Source: Methylobacillus sp.
GTDB taxonomy: Bacteria; Pseudomonadota; Gammaproteobacteria; Burkholderiales; Methylophilaceae
DNA: 34,759 nucleotides
Reading direction: 5' to 3'
Assembly: GCA_031277395.1 (NCBI GenBank)
Contig: JAITML010000022.1
Coordinates: forward strand, 1-34,759
Below are positions 9,220 through 17,089 of the stretch, one piece after another (position 1 is the stretch's first letter; each line of letters starts with the position of its first letter). The notes under the pieces are model-generated. The model made no database searches and had not been told where the DNA came from. It was given only the letters and a program-made list of their open reading frames with translations. Position numbers and translations under genes: made by a program.

Positions 9220-9588
9220 ATGAAAATAGTTCTTGCAGTGTTATTGCTGATCGGATTTTCCGCAAGCGCGCTCGCGCGTGACGAGGCTGATACGCCACTG
9301 ACCGAATCCGAGTTCATCGACCGCATCCCGTCTTCCAGCAAAGCCGAGATCATTGCCCGATTCGGCGAGCCCGCGCGCATTATCGACATAACAGACGACG
9401 AAACCGGCGAAGTCATAGGCTCAATCTGGCATTACCATTACCTGAATATCTCCACCAACGGCGACTATTACAAAACCACCGAACTGGATTTTGTGGGTGA
9501 TCATGTGGCGACGGTGGTATTCAGCATGATGGAATATGCCGAGACCGACACACCATCCGAATCGGAACCCGAATCTGAACTGAGGTAA
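9220..9588 (+). CDS. Small exported protein with a BamE/SmpA-like pattern
   Basis: The 122-residue product has a clear signal peptide (MKIVLAVLLLIGFSASALA, residues 1-19 or 20) and no lipobox cysteine. The mature part reads like the SmpA/OmlA fold: a helix with SSKAEIIARFGEPARIID, then strands IWHYHYL and TELDFVGDHVATVVFS. In that family a G-x-x-x-x-x-(V/I)-x-x-x-(L/F)-G-x-P motif precedes a W-x-Y strand. The acidic tail (ESEPESEL) is probably disordered. AGGAG at 9209-9213 fixes the start. I infer a periplasmic protein with an assembly- or binding-type fold; function is unknown. It follows corC after a 49-base gap holding a degenerate copy of the intergenic palindrome. Confidence 0.65.
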   Translation: MKIVLAVLLLIGFSASALARDEADTPLTESEFIDRIPSSSKAEIIARFGEPARIIDITDDETGEVIGSIWHYHYLNISTNGDYYKTTELDFVGDHVATVVFSMMEYAETDTPSESEPESELR

Positions 9589-9697
9589 ACCTGATATAAA
9601 TCGCATTCAACGGCTTTGCTTGAATATTGACAAGAACTCGGATGAATGGCGACCCGACCATTCCATTGTGTCAAAACCCGCAGCTTTCACTTTGGCA

Positions 9698-9719
9698 AGC
9701 AGCTTTTCCGTAAGCTGCT
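9698..9719. other. Perfect 8-bp hairpin between convergent genes
   Basis: Arms 9698-9705 (AGCAGCTT) and 9712-9719 (AAGCTGCT) flank a six-base loop, between the BamE-like gene and the convergent membrane-protein gene. There is no T-run after either arm, so a terminator role is only possible. The rest of 9589-9734 shows nothing else I can support. Confidence 0.4.
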
Positions 9720-9734
9720 GGCATGAGGCGGCCT

Positions 9735-10262
9735 TTATTCTGGCTCCTTTTTTGGCCATATCTGCACCCAGTTGGGATCAACATGTTCTGCTTCCGGGAT
9801 GGCATCCCATTCAATGTTGAATCGGCTGAAATCATCCAAATCGACAGTGACCGGCAACACCTGCTTCAAATCAGGCCACTTGCTGACTTCGATGAATTTA
9901 TTGACATGCACCTCATGCGCCGGAATGCCGGGCGCGGAGAGAATTCCTCTGATTTTTTCATGCGAATATACCGTAGTCCCTCCTTCGGGGTCCGGCTTCC
10001 ATTCGGGCTCAAGAAAAATCAGCGTGCCGTCAACAGGATTCTTGATCTTGAGCCGCTCCTTCGGAAAGCGCCAAAGACAATACAGCAAGCAAAGCGAAAT
10101 TCCAGCCGCGAGCGCGCCTGCCGCCCAGCCAAAAAAATGCGCGACCAGACTCGCCATGCCATAGAGCCAGGCAACGACGCCAAAAACAATAAGCAACGCC
10201 ATGACCAGAACAATGGTCATGGACAGTGCGGCAATCAGGAAATCCGCCGGTTTACGCAACAT
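9735..10262 (-). CDS. Hypothetical inner-membrane protein with two N-terminal helices
   Basis: The 175-residue product starts MLRKPADFL and has two hydrophobic segments, about residues 9-35 and 42-64, joined by a short loop. A soluble C-terminal domain of about 110 residues follows (KNPVDGTLIFLEPEW... ending in PNWVQIWPKKEPE). The topology suggests that both ends are on the same side of the membrane, and the positive residues in the first segment point to the cytoplasm. GGAG about seven bases before the ATG supports the start. I recognise no family. It reads towards the BamE-like gene and is separated from mscL by 181 bases without a recognisable gene. Confidence 0.6.
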   Translation of the reverse strand: MLRKPADFLIAALSMTIVLVMALLIVFGVVAWLYGMASLVAHFFGWAAGALAAGISLCLLYCLWRFPKERLKIKNPVDGTLIFLEPEWKPDPEGGTTVYSHEKIRGILSAPGIPAHEVHVNKFIEVSKWPDLKQVLPVTVDLDDFSRFNIEWDAIPEAEHVDPNWVQIWPKKEPE

Positions 10263-10443
10263 CGATACTCCGTTACGCCGAAAATAAAAAGAAACGATTT
10301 TTTCAATTGTTTGTATAGTTTCAATTTTGCAGTGTTGGCTAACGTGTGACCGCTGTCAATCCTGCCCCTCATGGCAGATGGAATCAGCAGCTACAAGATT
10401 AAGTTCCGCTCCGCCCCACGCAGGCCGATCTCCGATCCCTGAC

Positions 10444-10887
10444 TCACAACTCCGAAGTGCAATGCGGGCAGCGCGTTGCCTTGAGCGGAATTACCGTGAA
10501 GCAGCGCGGGCACTCCTTGGTGTCCGGCGCAGGCGGCTCCGGCTCGCGTTTGATCCGGTTCACAACGCGCACCAGCATGAAAACGGCAAACGCAATGATG
10601 GTGAAACTCACCAGCGCGTTGATGAACATGCCGTAATTGAGGGTCACCGCGCCGGCCTTTTTGGCCGCATCCAGCGAGGCATACGGTTCTACTGCCGCCG
10701 CACCCTCCTTCAACACGAAAAACATATTGGCGAAATCCACGTTGCCGAGCAGCCAGCCTATCGGCGGCATGAGCACATCGTCCACCAGCGATTTGACGAT
10801 CGCGCCGAATGCCGCGCCTATGATGATGCCGACCGCCATGTCCACGACATTGCCGCGCATGACAAATTTCTTGAATTCCTGAAACAT
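10444..10887 (-). CDS. mscL: Large-conductance mechanosensitive channel with C-terminal zinc ribbon
   Basis: MscL is the pentameric inner-membrane safety valve that opens under hypoosmotic tension. The N-terminus [20 protein letters not shown] and TM1 ([22 protein letters not shown]) match the family closely, with TM2 at about residues 88-108. The 147-residue protein is longer than E. coli MscL (136) because a proline-rich linker leads to a four-cysteine zinc-ribbon-like tail, C126/C129 and C140/C143 (ECPRC...RCPHC). GAGGAG lies five bases before the ATG. It is divergent from the radical SAM gene, with 48 bases between the starts. Confidence 0.95.
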   Translation of the reverse strand: MFQEFKKFVMRGNVVDMAVGIIIGAAFGAIVKSLVDDVLMPPIGWLLGNVDFANMFFVLKEGAAAVEPYASLDAAKKAGAVTLNYGMFINALVSFTIIAFAVFMLVRVVNRIKREPEPPAPDTKECPRCFTVIPLKATRCPHCTSEL

Positions 10888-10935
10888 GACGTCTCCTCGT
10901 TTAAACTATACGAAATTCGCCGGATTTTAACCCAT

Positions 10936-11772
10936 ATGAACGCACTGCTGACATCACAAGACCACAACAGTCACGACATGGGCATGACCTATGTTTATCC
11001 GGTCGTGTCGCGGCGCGCACGCGGTGTTTCCGTCGGCATAAACCTCAACCCCAACAATGCCTGCAACTGGCGCTGCATCTATTGCCAGGTGCCCAATCTC
11101 ACGCGTGGTGCGGCGCCAGAGATTGATCTCGCGCAACTCGAAGAAGAATTGCGCGGGATGCTGAACGCAATCGTGCGCGGTAACTTCATGCAGGAACGCG
11201 TGCCGGAACACTCGCGCAGCTTCGAAGGCATCGCCTTCTCCGGCAACGGTGAATCCACCGCTTCCGCCGAATTTGGCGCGGCGGTCGATATTGTCGAGCG
11301 CGTGTTGCGTGAATTCAATCTGCTCAATTCCCTGTCCGTCCGCCTCATCACCAACGGCAGCTTCATCGACCGGGTGACGGATGCCCTCCGTCATTTAAGC
11401 CAAATCAACGGCGAAGTCTGGTTCAAGCTGGATGCCGCAACCGCGCAAGGCATCGCCCGTATCAACGATGTTCACCTCAATCCGCAAGGTGTGCTGGAAC
11501 GTTTGCAACTGTGCACGCGAACCTGCCCGACCTGGGTACAAACCTGCATGTTCGCGCTCGACGGGGAACCACCCTCGGAAGCCGAGCTGACCGCGTGGCT
11601 GGACATGCTCGCGCAGGTAAAAAATGAAATCAGGGGTGTGCATCTCTACGGCCTTGCCCGCCCTTCTTTGCAACCGGAAGCCCCGCGTCTTTCACGCCTT
11701 GCACAAAGCTGGCTGGAGGATTTGGCGCAGCGCGTGGAGCGGATGGGCGTGCACGTGCAGGTCAGCGCGTAA
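10936..11772 (+). CDS. Radical SAM protein of unknown substrate
   Basis: The 278-residue product has the SAM/4Fe-4S motif C43-x3-C47-x2-C50 within CNWRCIYCQVPN and the glycine-rich SAM-binding segment IAFSGNGESTAS. It also has LSVRLITNGSF and EVWFKLDAAT blocks, which resemble activating-enzyme and Elp3/MoaA-like radical SAM cores. Extra cysteines (CTRTCPTWVQTC, about residues 195-206) could ligate a second cluster or contact substrate. The ATG at 10936 is chosen because everything upstream in frame is mscL read backwards; no strong ribosome site precedes it. Neighbours give no pathway. A role in peptide or RNA modification is conceivable but not shown. Confidence 0.8.
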   Translation: MNALLTSQDHNSHDMGMTYVYPVVSRRARGVSVGINLNPNNACNWRCIYCQVPNLTRGAAPEIDLAQLEEELRGMLNAIVRGNFMQERVPEHSRSFEGIAFSGNGESTASAEFGAAVDIVERVLREFNLLNSLSVRLITNGSFIDRVTDALRHLSQINGEVWFKLDAATAQGIARINDVHLNPQGVLERLQLCTRTCPTWVQTCMFALDGEPPSEAELTAWLDMLAQVKNEIRGVHLYGLARPSLQPEAPRLSRLAQSWLEDLAQRVERMGVHVQVSA

Positions 11773-11807
11773 AAAATTGTGATGTAAAAGCCAACAGGAA
11801 TTTTCTC

Positions 11808-12230
11808 ATGCGCCAACTCACCTCCCAATTCACCATCACCACCCAGGGTCGCAAACTTTACGACATCACTACCGAGGTCACGCGCTGGGTGCGGCAGACG
11901 GAAATCGCCACAGGCATGTTGACGCTGTATATCCAGCACACTTCAGCCAGTCTGCTCATCAATGAAAATTGCGACCCCGATGTTATTGCCGATCTGGAAC
12001 GTTTTTTCGCGCGTCTGGTGCCGGATGGCGATCCGCTGTTCGCGCATGTGGACGAAGGCTCTGACGACATGCCCGCGCATGTGCGCGCTGCCTTGACGCA
12101 GACGCATCTGTGCATCCCCGTGCTTAATGGAAAACCGGCGCTGGGAACATGGCAGGGAATTTTTCTGTACGAGCATCGTCGCGCATCGCATCAACGCCGT
12201 GTGTTGCTGCATCTGATCGGCGACGAATGA
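11808..12230 (+). CDS. YjbQ/UPF0047-family protein
   Basis: The 140-residue product belongs to the YjbQ family, whose E. coli member has weak thiamine-phosphate synthase activity and which is proposed to act on small phosphate-containing metabolites. Family hallmarks are IQHTSASLLINENCDPDV, LERFFARLVP, the DDMPAHVRAALTQTHLCIPV block and GTWQGIFLYEHR. The histidines in these segments form the metal/substrate site. AGGAA about eight bases upstream supports the ATG at 11808. It may be co-transcribed with the radical SAM gene, 35 bases upstream. Confidence 0.88.
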   Translation: MRQLTSQFTITTQGRKLYDITTEVTRWVRQTEIATGMLTLYIQHTSASLLINENCDPDVIADLERFFARLVPDGDPLFAHVDEGSDDMPAHVRAALTQTHLCIPVLNGKPALGTWQGIFLYEHRRASHQRRVLLHLIGDE

Positions 12231-12287
12231 AACAGCAGAAATTTTGCAAACACGGTTACAGATAATCTGGATTTCATAGGAGCCACA

Positions 12288-13016
12288 ATGAATACCCTGA
12301 CTACACGCGAAAAAATATTTGCCGTTACCATACTGGTGTTGATACTGATCGCCTGTTTCGCGCCGCCGCTACCGGCAGCCCAATGGGATATTCTGGACTA
12401 CATCGACAAACGCGCCTGGCTGGGTCTGCCCAACGCAGCAAATGTTTTGAGCAATCTGCCTTTCCTGTTTCTGGGCATCTGGGGATTGTTCGTGCTGCGC
12501 GCGCGCCAGCGTTCGTCGCGGCCGGTCGGTACATTCTGGTTTTTCGTCGGATTCATCCTGACCTGTTTCGGGTCAAGTTACTACCATCTGGAACCCAACG
12601 GCATACATCTGATTTTTGATCGCCTCGGCATGACAGTCGCATTTGCGGGCATGCTCGGCATCGCAACAAGTGAACGCATCAGCACGCGCTCGGGACGTGC
12701 GATGACGGTGCTGATTATGGTCACGGGTCTGTTGGCGGCCTGGATCGCGTACACCAATCTCACTCCCTGGGCGGTGGTGCAATTCGGTGGCTCCGCGCTT
12801 ATTCTGGCGTTGGCATTCGTGCGCTTTCTGCCCGGCTCCCTCGGCGTCCCGCTCGGCGGCATTATTCTGTTTTACACGCTTGCGAAAGTAACGGAAATGA
12901 ATGATGCCGCAATATACGACCTGACACACGAGTTCGTTTCGGGTCACACGCTGAAGCACTTGTTTGCCGCGCTGGCGGGCTGGCCGGTGATACGCGCGTT
13001 GAGCGCGGCTCGTTGA
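12288..13016 (+). CDS. Alkaline-ceramidase-like (CREST superfamily) membrane hydrolase
   Basis: The 242-residue protein has about seven hydrophobic segments. It carries the residue set of the CREST superfamily (alkaline ceramidase, PAQR receptors, Per1): S96-x3-H100 in GSSYYHLEPN, D111 in the next helix start (IFDRLGMT), and the C-terminal H220-x3-H224 in GHTLKHLFAAL. In that superfamily these residues bind zinc and cleave an amide or lipid bond within the membrane. The bacterial substrate is unknown. AGGAG at 12278-12282 fixes the ATG. It converges with envC. The family assignment rests on motifs and topology only. Confidence 0.72.
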   Translation: MNTLTTREKIFAVTILVLILIACFAPPLPAAQWDILDYIDKRAWLGLPNAANVLSNLPFLFLGIWGLFVLRARQRSSRPVGTFWFFVGFILTCFGSSYYHLEPNGIHLIFDRLGMTVAFAGMLGIATSERISTRSGRAMTVLIMVTGLLAAWIAYTNLTPWAVVQFGGSALILALAFVRFLPGSLGVPLGGIILFYTLAKVTEMNDAAIYDLTHEFVSGHTLKHLFAALAGWPVIRALSAAR

Positions 13017-13037
13017 CTTTCGCGCGGAGGAATCACA

Positions 13038-14267
13038 TCACCGCAACACGCACCACGCCAGTGGATCGAATGGTTTGCTTTGGTGGCGCATTTCAAAATA
13101 CAAGCCCGGCTCCGCGTTGCCGCCGCTGCTGCCGACCGAGGCGATGTTGTCGCCGGGGCTGACGTCATCGCCGACATTTTTGAGCAGTGACTGGTTGTTG
13201 CCGTAGAGGCTCATAAAACCGTCGCCGTGGTCGATGATAAGCAGATTGCCAAAGCCACGCAGCCAGTCGGCGAATACCACCGTGCCGGAGGCGATGGCTT
13301 TGACTTGCGCGCCTTCACCCGCGCGAATGAACAAGCCTTTCCACAACAAACCGCTTTCTTCGCGCGCCGTGCCATATTTGTTGACGATGTCACCGCGCAC
13401 CGGCAGATTCAGCTTGCCCTTGAGCGATGCGAAAGCCGTGCCCGCGATGGAACGATCAGGCAGCACATTGTTCTTGCTGACTGAAGAAGGTGACGTTTGT
13501 GACGTGGTAGCCGGCGTGGTTTGTTTTTTGGGTTTGGGCTTGGGCGGAACAATGCGCGCGAGACGCTCGACCAGATCGGTCAAACGTTTTTCATCACGGC
13601 GCAATTTATTGATTTCGCCACGCTCCGCCTTGATTTTTCCCGCAAGTTTTTGCAGCACCTGCTTGCGGTCGCGTTTTTCGGATTCGAGTTGCTTGCGCTG
13701 CTTCTCCTGATCGACTTTGAGCGCATCGATTTCCGCAAGCGTGGCCGCAGTTTTTTCGTTGAGTTCGGCAACCTCCTGCTGATTTTTGCGCAGCGCGGCA
13801 ATATTTTCCGCGCGGGCATGCGCGAGGTAGGAAAAATATTGCAGATCGCGCGAAAGCGCGTTCGGGTCTTCGCCGGAGAGCAGAATCTGCAGATAGCCAC
13901 GCTGACCAAGCACATACTGCTGGTGAAACTGCTCGCTCAGCATTTTTCGTTGCGCGCTGATGGTGGCGTTGAGTGCGGAAAGTTGTTTCTGCTGCGCTTG
14001 CAACGTCAGGCGATTATCCGTCTGCTGCTTGCCGATTTCATGGAGTTTGCGGTCGCTCTCACTGATCGCGCGCTCACTTTCCTTCAGCGCATCCGCCGCA
14101 TCGGAATGCGCTTCCTTGGTGCTGTTAAGCTCCTTCTCCAGCGCCTTGATGCGCCCTTTCAGATCCCGCAAATCCTCCTTGGCGGCGTCGGCTTTACTGT
14201 CCGCATAGGCAGGGACGGGAGCGAGCAGAAACAAGGCGAGAATGATATGGAGCGAGCGGCGATTCAT
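13038..14267 (-). CDS. envC: EnvC-like murein hydrolase activator with degenerate LytM domain
   Basis: The 409-residue product has a signal peptide (about 1-22, ending AYA), long coiled coils (about 25-125 and 155-240), a low-complexity Pro/Lys/Thr/Ser linker, and a C-terminal LytM/M23 domain (about 295-409). In active M23 peptidases zinc is held by a first histidine, an aspartate and an H-x-H pair. Here the segments read LLWKGLFIRA and FMSLYGNNQS, so the first histidine and the usual YGH histidine are replaced. This fits an EnvC-type activator of cell-division amidases rather than an enzyme. TATAAT on the minus strand (14279-14274) is only six bases before the ATG, and there is no ribosome site, so the transcript could be leaderless. 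gpmI lies upstream on the same strand. Confidence 0.85.
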   Translation of the reverse strand: MNRRSLHIILALFLLAPVPAYADSKADAAKEDLRDLKGRIKALEKELNSTKEAHSDAADALKESERAISESDRKLHEIGKQQTDNRLTLQAQQKQLSALNATISAQRKMLSEQFHQQYVLGQRGYLQILLSGEDPNALSRDLQYFSYLAHARAENIAALRKNQQEVAELNEKTAATLAEIDALKVDQEKQRKQLESEKRDRKQVLQKLAGKIKAERGEINKLRRDEKRLTDLVERLARIVPPKPKPKKQTTPATTSQTSPSSVSKNNVLPDRSIAGTAFASLKGKLNLPVRGDIVNKYGTAREESGLLWKGLFIRAGEGAQVKAIASGTVVFADWLRGFGNLLIIDHGDGFMSLYGNNQSLLKNVGDDVSPGDNIASVGSSGGNAEPGLYFEMRHQSKPFDPLAWCVLR

Positions 14268-14314
14268 GCCGGCATTATAACTGCCGTTGTGGCCGGAGTG
14301 CGCGGAGGAAATGC

Positions 14315-14343
14315 GCAGAGGCAGGTTTGAAACCCGCCTCTGC
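14315..14343 (-). terminator. Strong hairpin immediately after gpmI
   Basis: Arms 14315-14322 and 14336-14343 pair perfectly over eight bases. An inner 5-bp stem (14324-14328 with 14330-14334) continues after one mismatch and closes on a single G, so most of the inner stem cannot form fully. It touches the gpmI stop codon. Only a short T-run follows on the minus strand, so it may attenuate or protect the transcript rather than terminate it. Confidence 0.55.
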
Positions 14344-15897
14344 CTACAGATTCACTGCGGTCGGCACACTCGTAAATTCCACCAGCGAATGCCCCGTCAT
14401 TTCAGCCGGTTGCGGCACGCCCATCATGTGCAACAGCGAAGGCGCGACATCGGACAAGGCGCCGGTGTGCGCAAGATGGGCGGGGCGGCCGATGTAGAGA
14501 AAAGGAACGAGATTGGTGGTGTGTTGCGTGTGCGGTTGATGATGCGCGAGGTCTTCCATGCACTCCGCGTTGCCGTGGTCGGCAGTGATGATGACTTCGC
14601 CGCCGATTTTTTGCATTGCGCGCACCACGCGACCTATGCATCTGTCCACCGCTTCAACCGCCTTGATCGCGGCGGGCAAATTTCCGGTGTGGCCTACCAT
14701 GTCGGCATTGGCATAGTTGCAGATAATGGCGTCGTATTTTTTGCCGAGTATGGCTTCTTCCAGTCTATCCGTGACCTCGAACGCGCTCATCTCAGGCTGC
14801 AAATCGTAGGTGGCGACCTGCGGCGACGGTACAAGAATGCGATCTTCGCCGGGATAGGGCTGCTCTTCGCCGCCGTTGAAGAAGAAGGTGACATGCGGAT
14901 ATTTTTCGGTTTCCGCGATGCGCAGTTGCTTCAAGCCAAGTCTGCCCAGATATTCGCCCAGCGTGTTGCGCACGACTTCTGGCGGGAAAGCGACGTGGGC
15001 AGCCAACTCGTTTTTGTTGTACATCGTGAGCGTGTAAAAACCGCCGAGCGCAGGTTGGCGCGTGCGGTGGAAACCCTCGAAATTTTCGTCGAGAAAAGCG
15101 CGGGTGAGTTCGCGCGCGCGGTCGGAGCGGAAATTCATGTACACGATCACGTCGCCATCTTCCACGCACACCGGCTCACCGATCACGGTCGCCTTGACGA
15201 ATTCGTCGGTTTCGCCGCGCGCGTAAGCCATTTCCAGACCTTGCGCCGCCGTGTCGGCATGAAATTCACCCTTGCCGCAGGAGATCAGGTTGTATGCCGC
15301 TTCGATGCGCGGCCAGCGCCTGTCCCTGTCCATCGCGTAAAAGCGGCCTATCATCGTGGCGATGCGACCCGCGCCGTAGTGGGCGCAATTATCCTGCATA
15401 CGCTTGATGAAAATTTCCGCGCTTTTGGGCGGCGTGTCGCGGCCATCGAGAAATGCGTGAACGTAAACTTTTTTGAGGCCGTGACGCGCGGCCATGTTCA
15501 CCATGCTGTGGATGTGATGTTCATGGCTGTGCACACCACCACTCGAAAGCAGGCCGAAAATGTGCAGCGCGTGATCCGTTTCTTTGGCGCGATTCACCGC
15601 TTCGGTTAGCACCGGATTGCTGAAAAAATCGCCGTCGCCGATGGCGCGGTTGATGCGGTCGAATTCCTGATAGAGCACTCTGCCCGCGCCGATGTTGAGA
15701 TGTCCCACTTCCGAATTGCCCATTTGCCCGTCCGGCAGACCGACTGAGTGCTCCGAAGCATTGATGAAAGTGTGGGGATGATCGCGCCACAGGGCATCCC
15801 AGTTGGGTTTTTGCGCGAGTGCGATAGCATTGCCTGTGGATTTTTCGCTGTAGCCGAAACCATCCAGTATCAGCAGTAAAACAGGGGTAGCATTCAT
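14344..15897 (-). CDS. gpmI: 2,3-bisphosphoglycerate-independent phosphoglycerate mutase
   Basis: GpmI interconverts 3- and 2-phosphoglycerate in glycolysis and gluconeogenesis with two Mn ions. The 517-residue product is full length. The N-terminal LLLILDGFGYSEKSTGNAI supplies metal-site aspartate, and GQMGNSEVGHLNIGAG holds the catalytic serine S62. The transferase domain includes HIFGLLSSGGVHSHEHH, FLDGRDTPPKSAE and GRFYAMDRDRRW. The C-terminal metal sites are NYANADMVGHTG and ITADHGNAE. It diverges from the ArsR-type regulator and precedes envC, a common betaproteobacterial arrangement. Confidence 0.96.
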   Translation of the reverse strand: MNATPVLLLILDGFGYSEKSTGNAIALAQKPNWDALWRDHPHTFINASEHSVGLPDGQMGNSEVGHLNIGAGRVLYQEFDRINRAIGDGDFFSNPVLTEAVNRAKETDHALHIFGLLSSGGVHSHEHHIHSMVNMAARHGLKKVYVHAFLDGRDTPPKSAEIFIKRMQDNCAHYGAGRIATMIGRFYAMDRDRRWPRIEAAYNLISCGKGEFHADTAAQGLEMAYARGETDEFVKATVIGEPVCVEDGDVIVYMNFRSDRARELTRAFLDENFEGFHRTRQPALGGFYTLTMYNKNELAAHVAFPPEVVRNTLGEYLGRLGLKQLRIAETEKYPHVTFFFNGGEEQPYPGEDRILVPSPQVATYDLQPEMSAFEVTDRLEEAILGKKYDAIICNYANADMVGHTGNLPAAIKAVEAVDRCIGRVVRAMQKIGGEVIITADHGNAECMEDLAHHQPHTQHTTNLVPFLYIGRPAHLAHTGALSDVAPSLLHMMGVPQPAEMTGHSLVEFTSVPTAVNL

Positions 15898-15924
15898 GCT
15901 TGGTATTTCTTGAAATTGTCGTTG

Positions 15925-15947
15925 TATAAAACTCGTCCAGTTTATTA
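15925..15947. promoter_or_regulatory. Imperfect inverted repeat between gpmI and the ArsR gene
   Basis: TATAAAAC (15925-15932) and GTTTATTA (15940-15947) are inverted copies matching at six of eight positions around a seven-base centre. ArsR-family dimers bind such A/T-rich inverted repeats near their own promoter. A TATACT box at 15968-15973 could be the -10 of the regulator gene. Both assignments are tentative. Confidence 0.35.
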
Positions 15948-16007
15948 TATTTCAAGGGGTTTTGCATTATACTTTCGGGCTGAAAGCTCGGGGTGCGCCC
16001 AAAAACC

Positions 16008-16325
16008 ATGCGAAAAGCAAAACCATCAGAAATCATCAAACACGATGCGGAAATCAATCAGGCGGCGCATGCGCTCAAGGCGATGGCACACCCCCTGCGT
16101 TTGAAAACATTATGCGTGCTTGGCAACAAGGAACTCAGCGTGCAGGAAATCGTCAACGCCGTGGGTACATCGCAGAGCAACATCTCCCAGCATCTCGCCA
16201 TCCTGCGCGACAAGGGTGTTTTGCACGCGCGCCGGGATGCCAATCGCGTGTATTATCGCATCGGCGATCGGCGCACACTCAAGCTGATCGAGTTGATGCG
16301 CGATGTATTTTGCGACGCGGATTGA
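16008..16325 (+). CDS. ArsR/SmtB-family regulator with SqrR/BigR-like cysteine pair
   Basis: This is a small winged-helix repressor (105 residues from the ATG at 16008; a GTG at 15993 would give 110). The helix-turn-helix reads LSVQEIVNAVGTSQSNISQHLAILRDKGVL, with a wing VYYRIGDRRTLKLIEL. The arsenic-sensing ELCVCDL motif is missing. The only two cysteines, C36 (LKTLCVL) and C102 (VFCDAD), lie at the positions used by SqrR/BigR-type regulators, which form a polysulfide bridge between them. The next gene encodes a rhodanese, so persulfide or sulfide sensing is a reasonable inference. Neither start has a good ribosome site. Confidence 0.82.
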   Translation: MRKAKPSEIIKHDAEINQAAHALKAMAHPLRLKTLCVLGNKELSVQEIVNAVGTSQSNISQHLAILRDKGVLHARRDANRVYYRIGDRRTLKLIELMRDVFCDAD

Positions 16326-16355
16326 AAATCAGCTTATTTTGGCAAGGAGCAAGTC

Positions 16356-16772
16356 TTGAAATTTTTGATGGAAAACGTGCTCTGGGTCGCGCTCGCGCTC
16401 GGCTCAGGTGGCATGTTGTTATGGTCCATGCTGCGCGGCGGACTGGGACCCAAAAATGTCTCGCCCGCCGAAGCGGTGTTGTTGATTAACCGCGAACACG
16501 GCATTGTGCTGGATGTGCGCAACGAAACGGAATTTGCGGGCGGGCATATCCCGGAAGCCAAAAATATTCCGCTCGCCCAACTGAACGAGCGCCTCAACGA
16601 ACTGAAAAAGTATCAGCAAAAACCCGTGGTCGTGAATTGCCAAAGCGGCATGCACTCCACCAAGGCGTGCGGCATTTTGCAAAAAGCCGGGTTCACGCAA
16701 GTCCGCAGTCTCAGCGGCGGCATCGGCGCGTGGAACAATGCAAAACTGCCGGTCGCGAAGGGCGCCGCATGA
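16356..16772 (+). CDS. Membrane-anchored rhodanese-like protein
   Basis: The 138-residue product has one N-terminal membrane helix (about 6-25) and a single rhodanese domain (about 35-130): LDVRNETEFAGGHIPEAKNIPL and the active loop VVVNCQSGMHS with cysteine C95, which would carry the persulfide. The loop is CQSGMHS rather than the common C-x-x-G-x-R/T-S form. The start is a TTG at 16356, supported by AAGGAG at 16344-16349 six bases upstream; the ATG at 16368 is too far from it. The gene follows the cysteine-pair ArsR regulator and overlaps the glutaredoxin start, so sulfur transfer or persulfide handling is likely. Confidence 0.85.
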   Translation: MKFLMENVLWVALALGSGGMLLWSMLRGGLGPKNVSPAEAVLLINREHGIVLDVRNETEFAGGHIPEAKNIPLAQLNERLNELKKYQQKPVVVNCQSGMHSTKACGILQKAGFTQVRSLSGGIGAWNNAKLPVAKGAA

Positions 16773-17032
16773 CCATGCCCGCGATCACCATGTACACCAG
16801 CGCCACTTGTCCGTACTGCATCAACGCCGAGCGGCTGTTGCGCAGCAAGGGTGCGGAACATATCGAAAAGGTGCGCATTGATCTTGATCTGCAGCGCCGG
16901 GACGAGATGATGCAAAAATCCGGTCGACGCACCGTTCCGCAAATCTGGATAGGCGAGCGGCACGTTGGCGGGTTCGAGGATTTGCGCGCACTGGATTTGA
17001 AAGGCGAGCTGGATTCCCTTCTGGCGGGATAA
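16769..17032 (+). CDS. grxC: Glutaredoxin 3
   Basis: This is a small dithiol glutaredoxin that reduces disulfides and glutathione mixed disulfides in the cytoplasm. The 87-residue product has active site C14-P-Y-C17, the TVPQIWIGERHVGGFEDL block containing the cis-proline TVP motif, and the usual C-terminal helix. The ATG overlaps the rhodanese stop as ATGA; a second ATG two codons later is also possible. The order rhodanese-grxC-secB-gpsA is common in proteobacteria. Confidence 0.95.
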   Translation: MTMPAITMYTSATCPYCINAERLLRSKGAEHIEKVRIDLDLQRRDEMMQKSGRRTVPQIWIGERHVGGFEDLRALDLKGELDSLLAG

Positions 17033-17089
17033 TTCGGCTAGAATGACAACGTTTTAATTCTTACTTAATTCACACACTCAGGAATCGTC

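Noticed and set aside
10327-10935. A long N-terminal extension of the radical SAM gene
   Set aside because: The extension reads through mscL in reverse; the ATG at 10936 gives a normal start.
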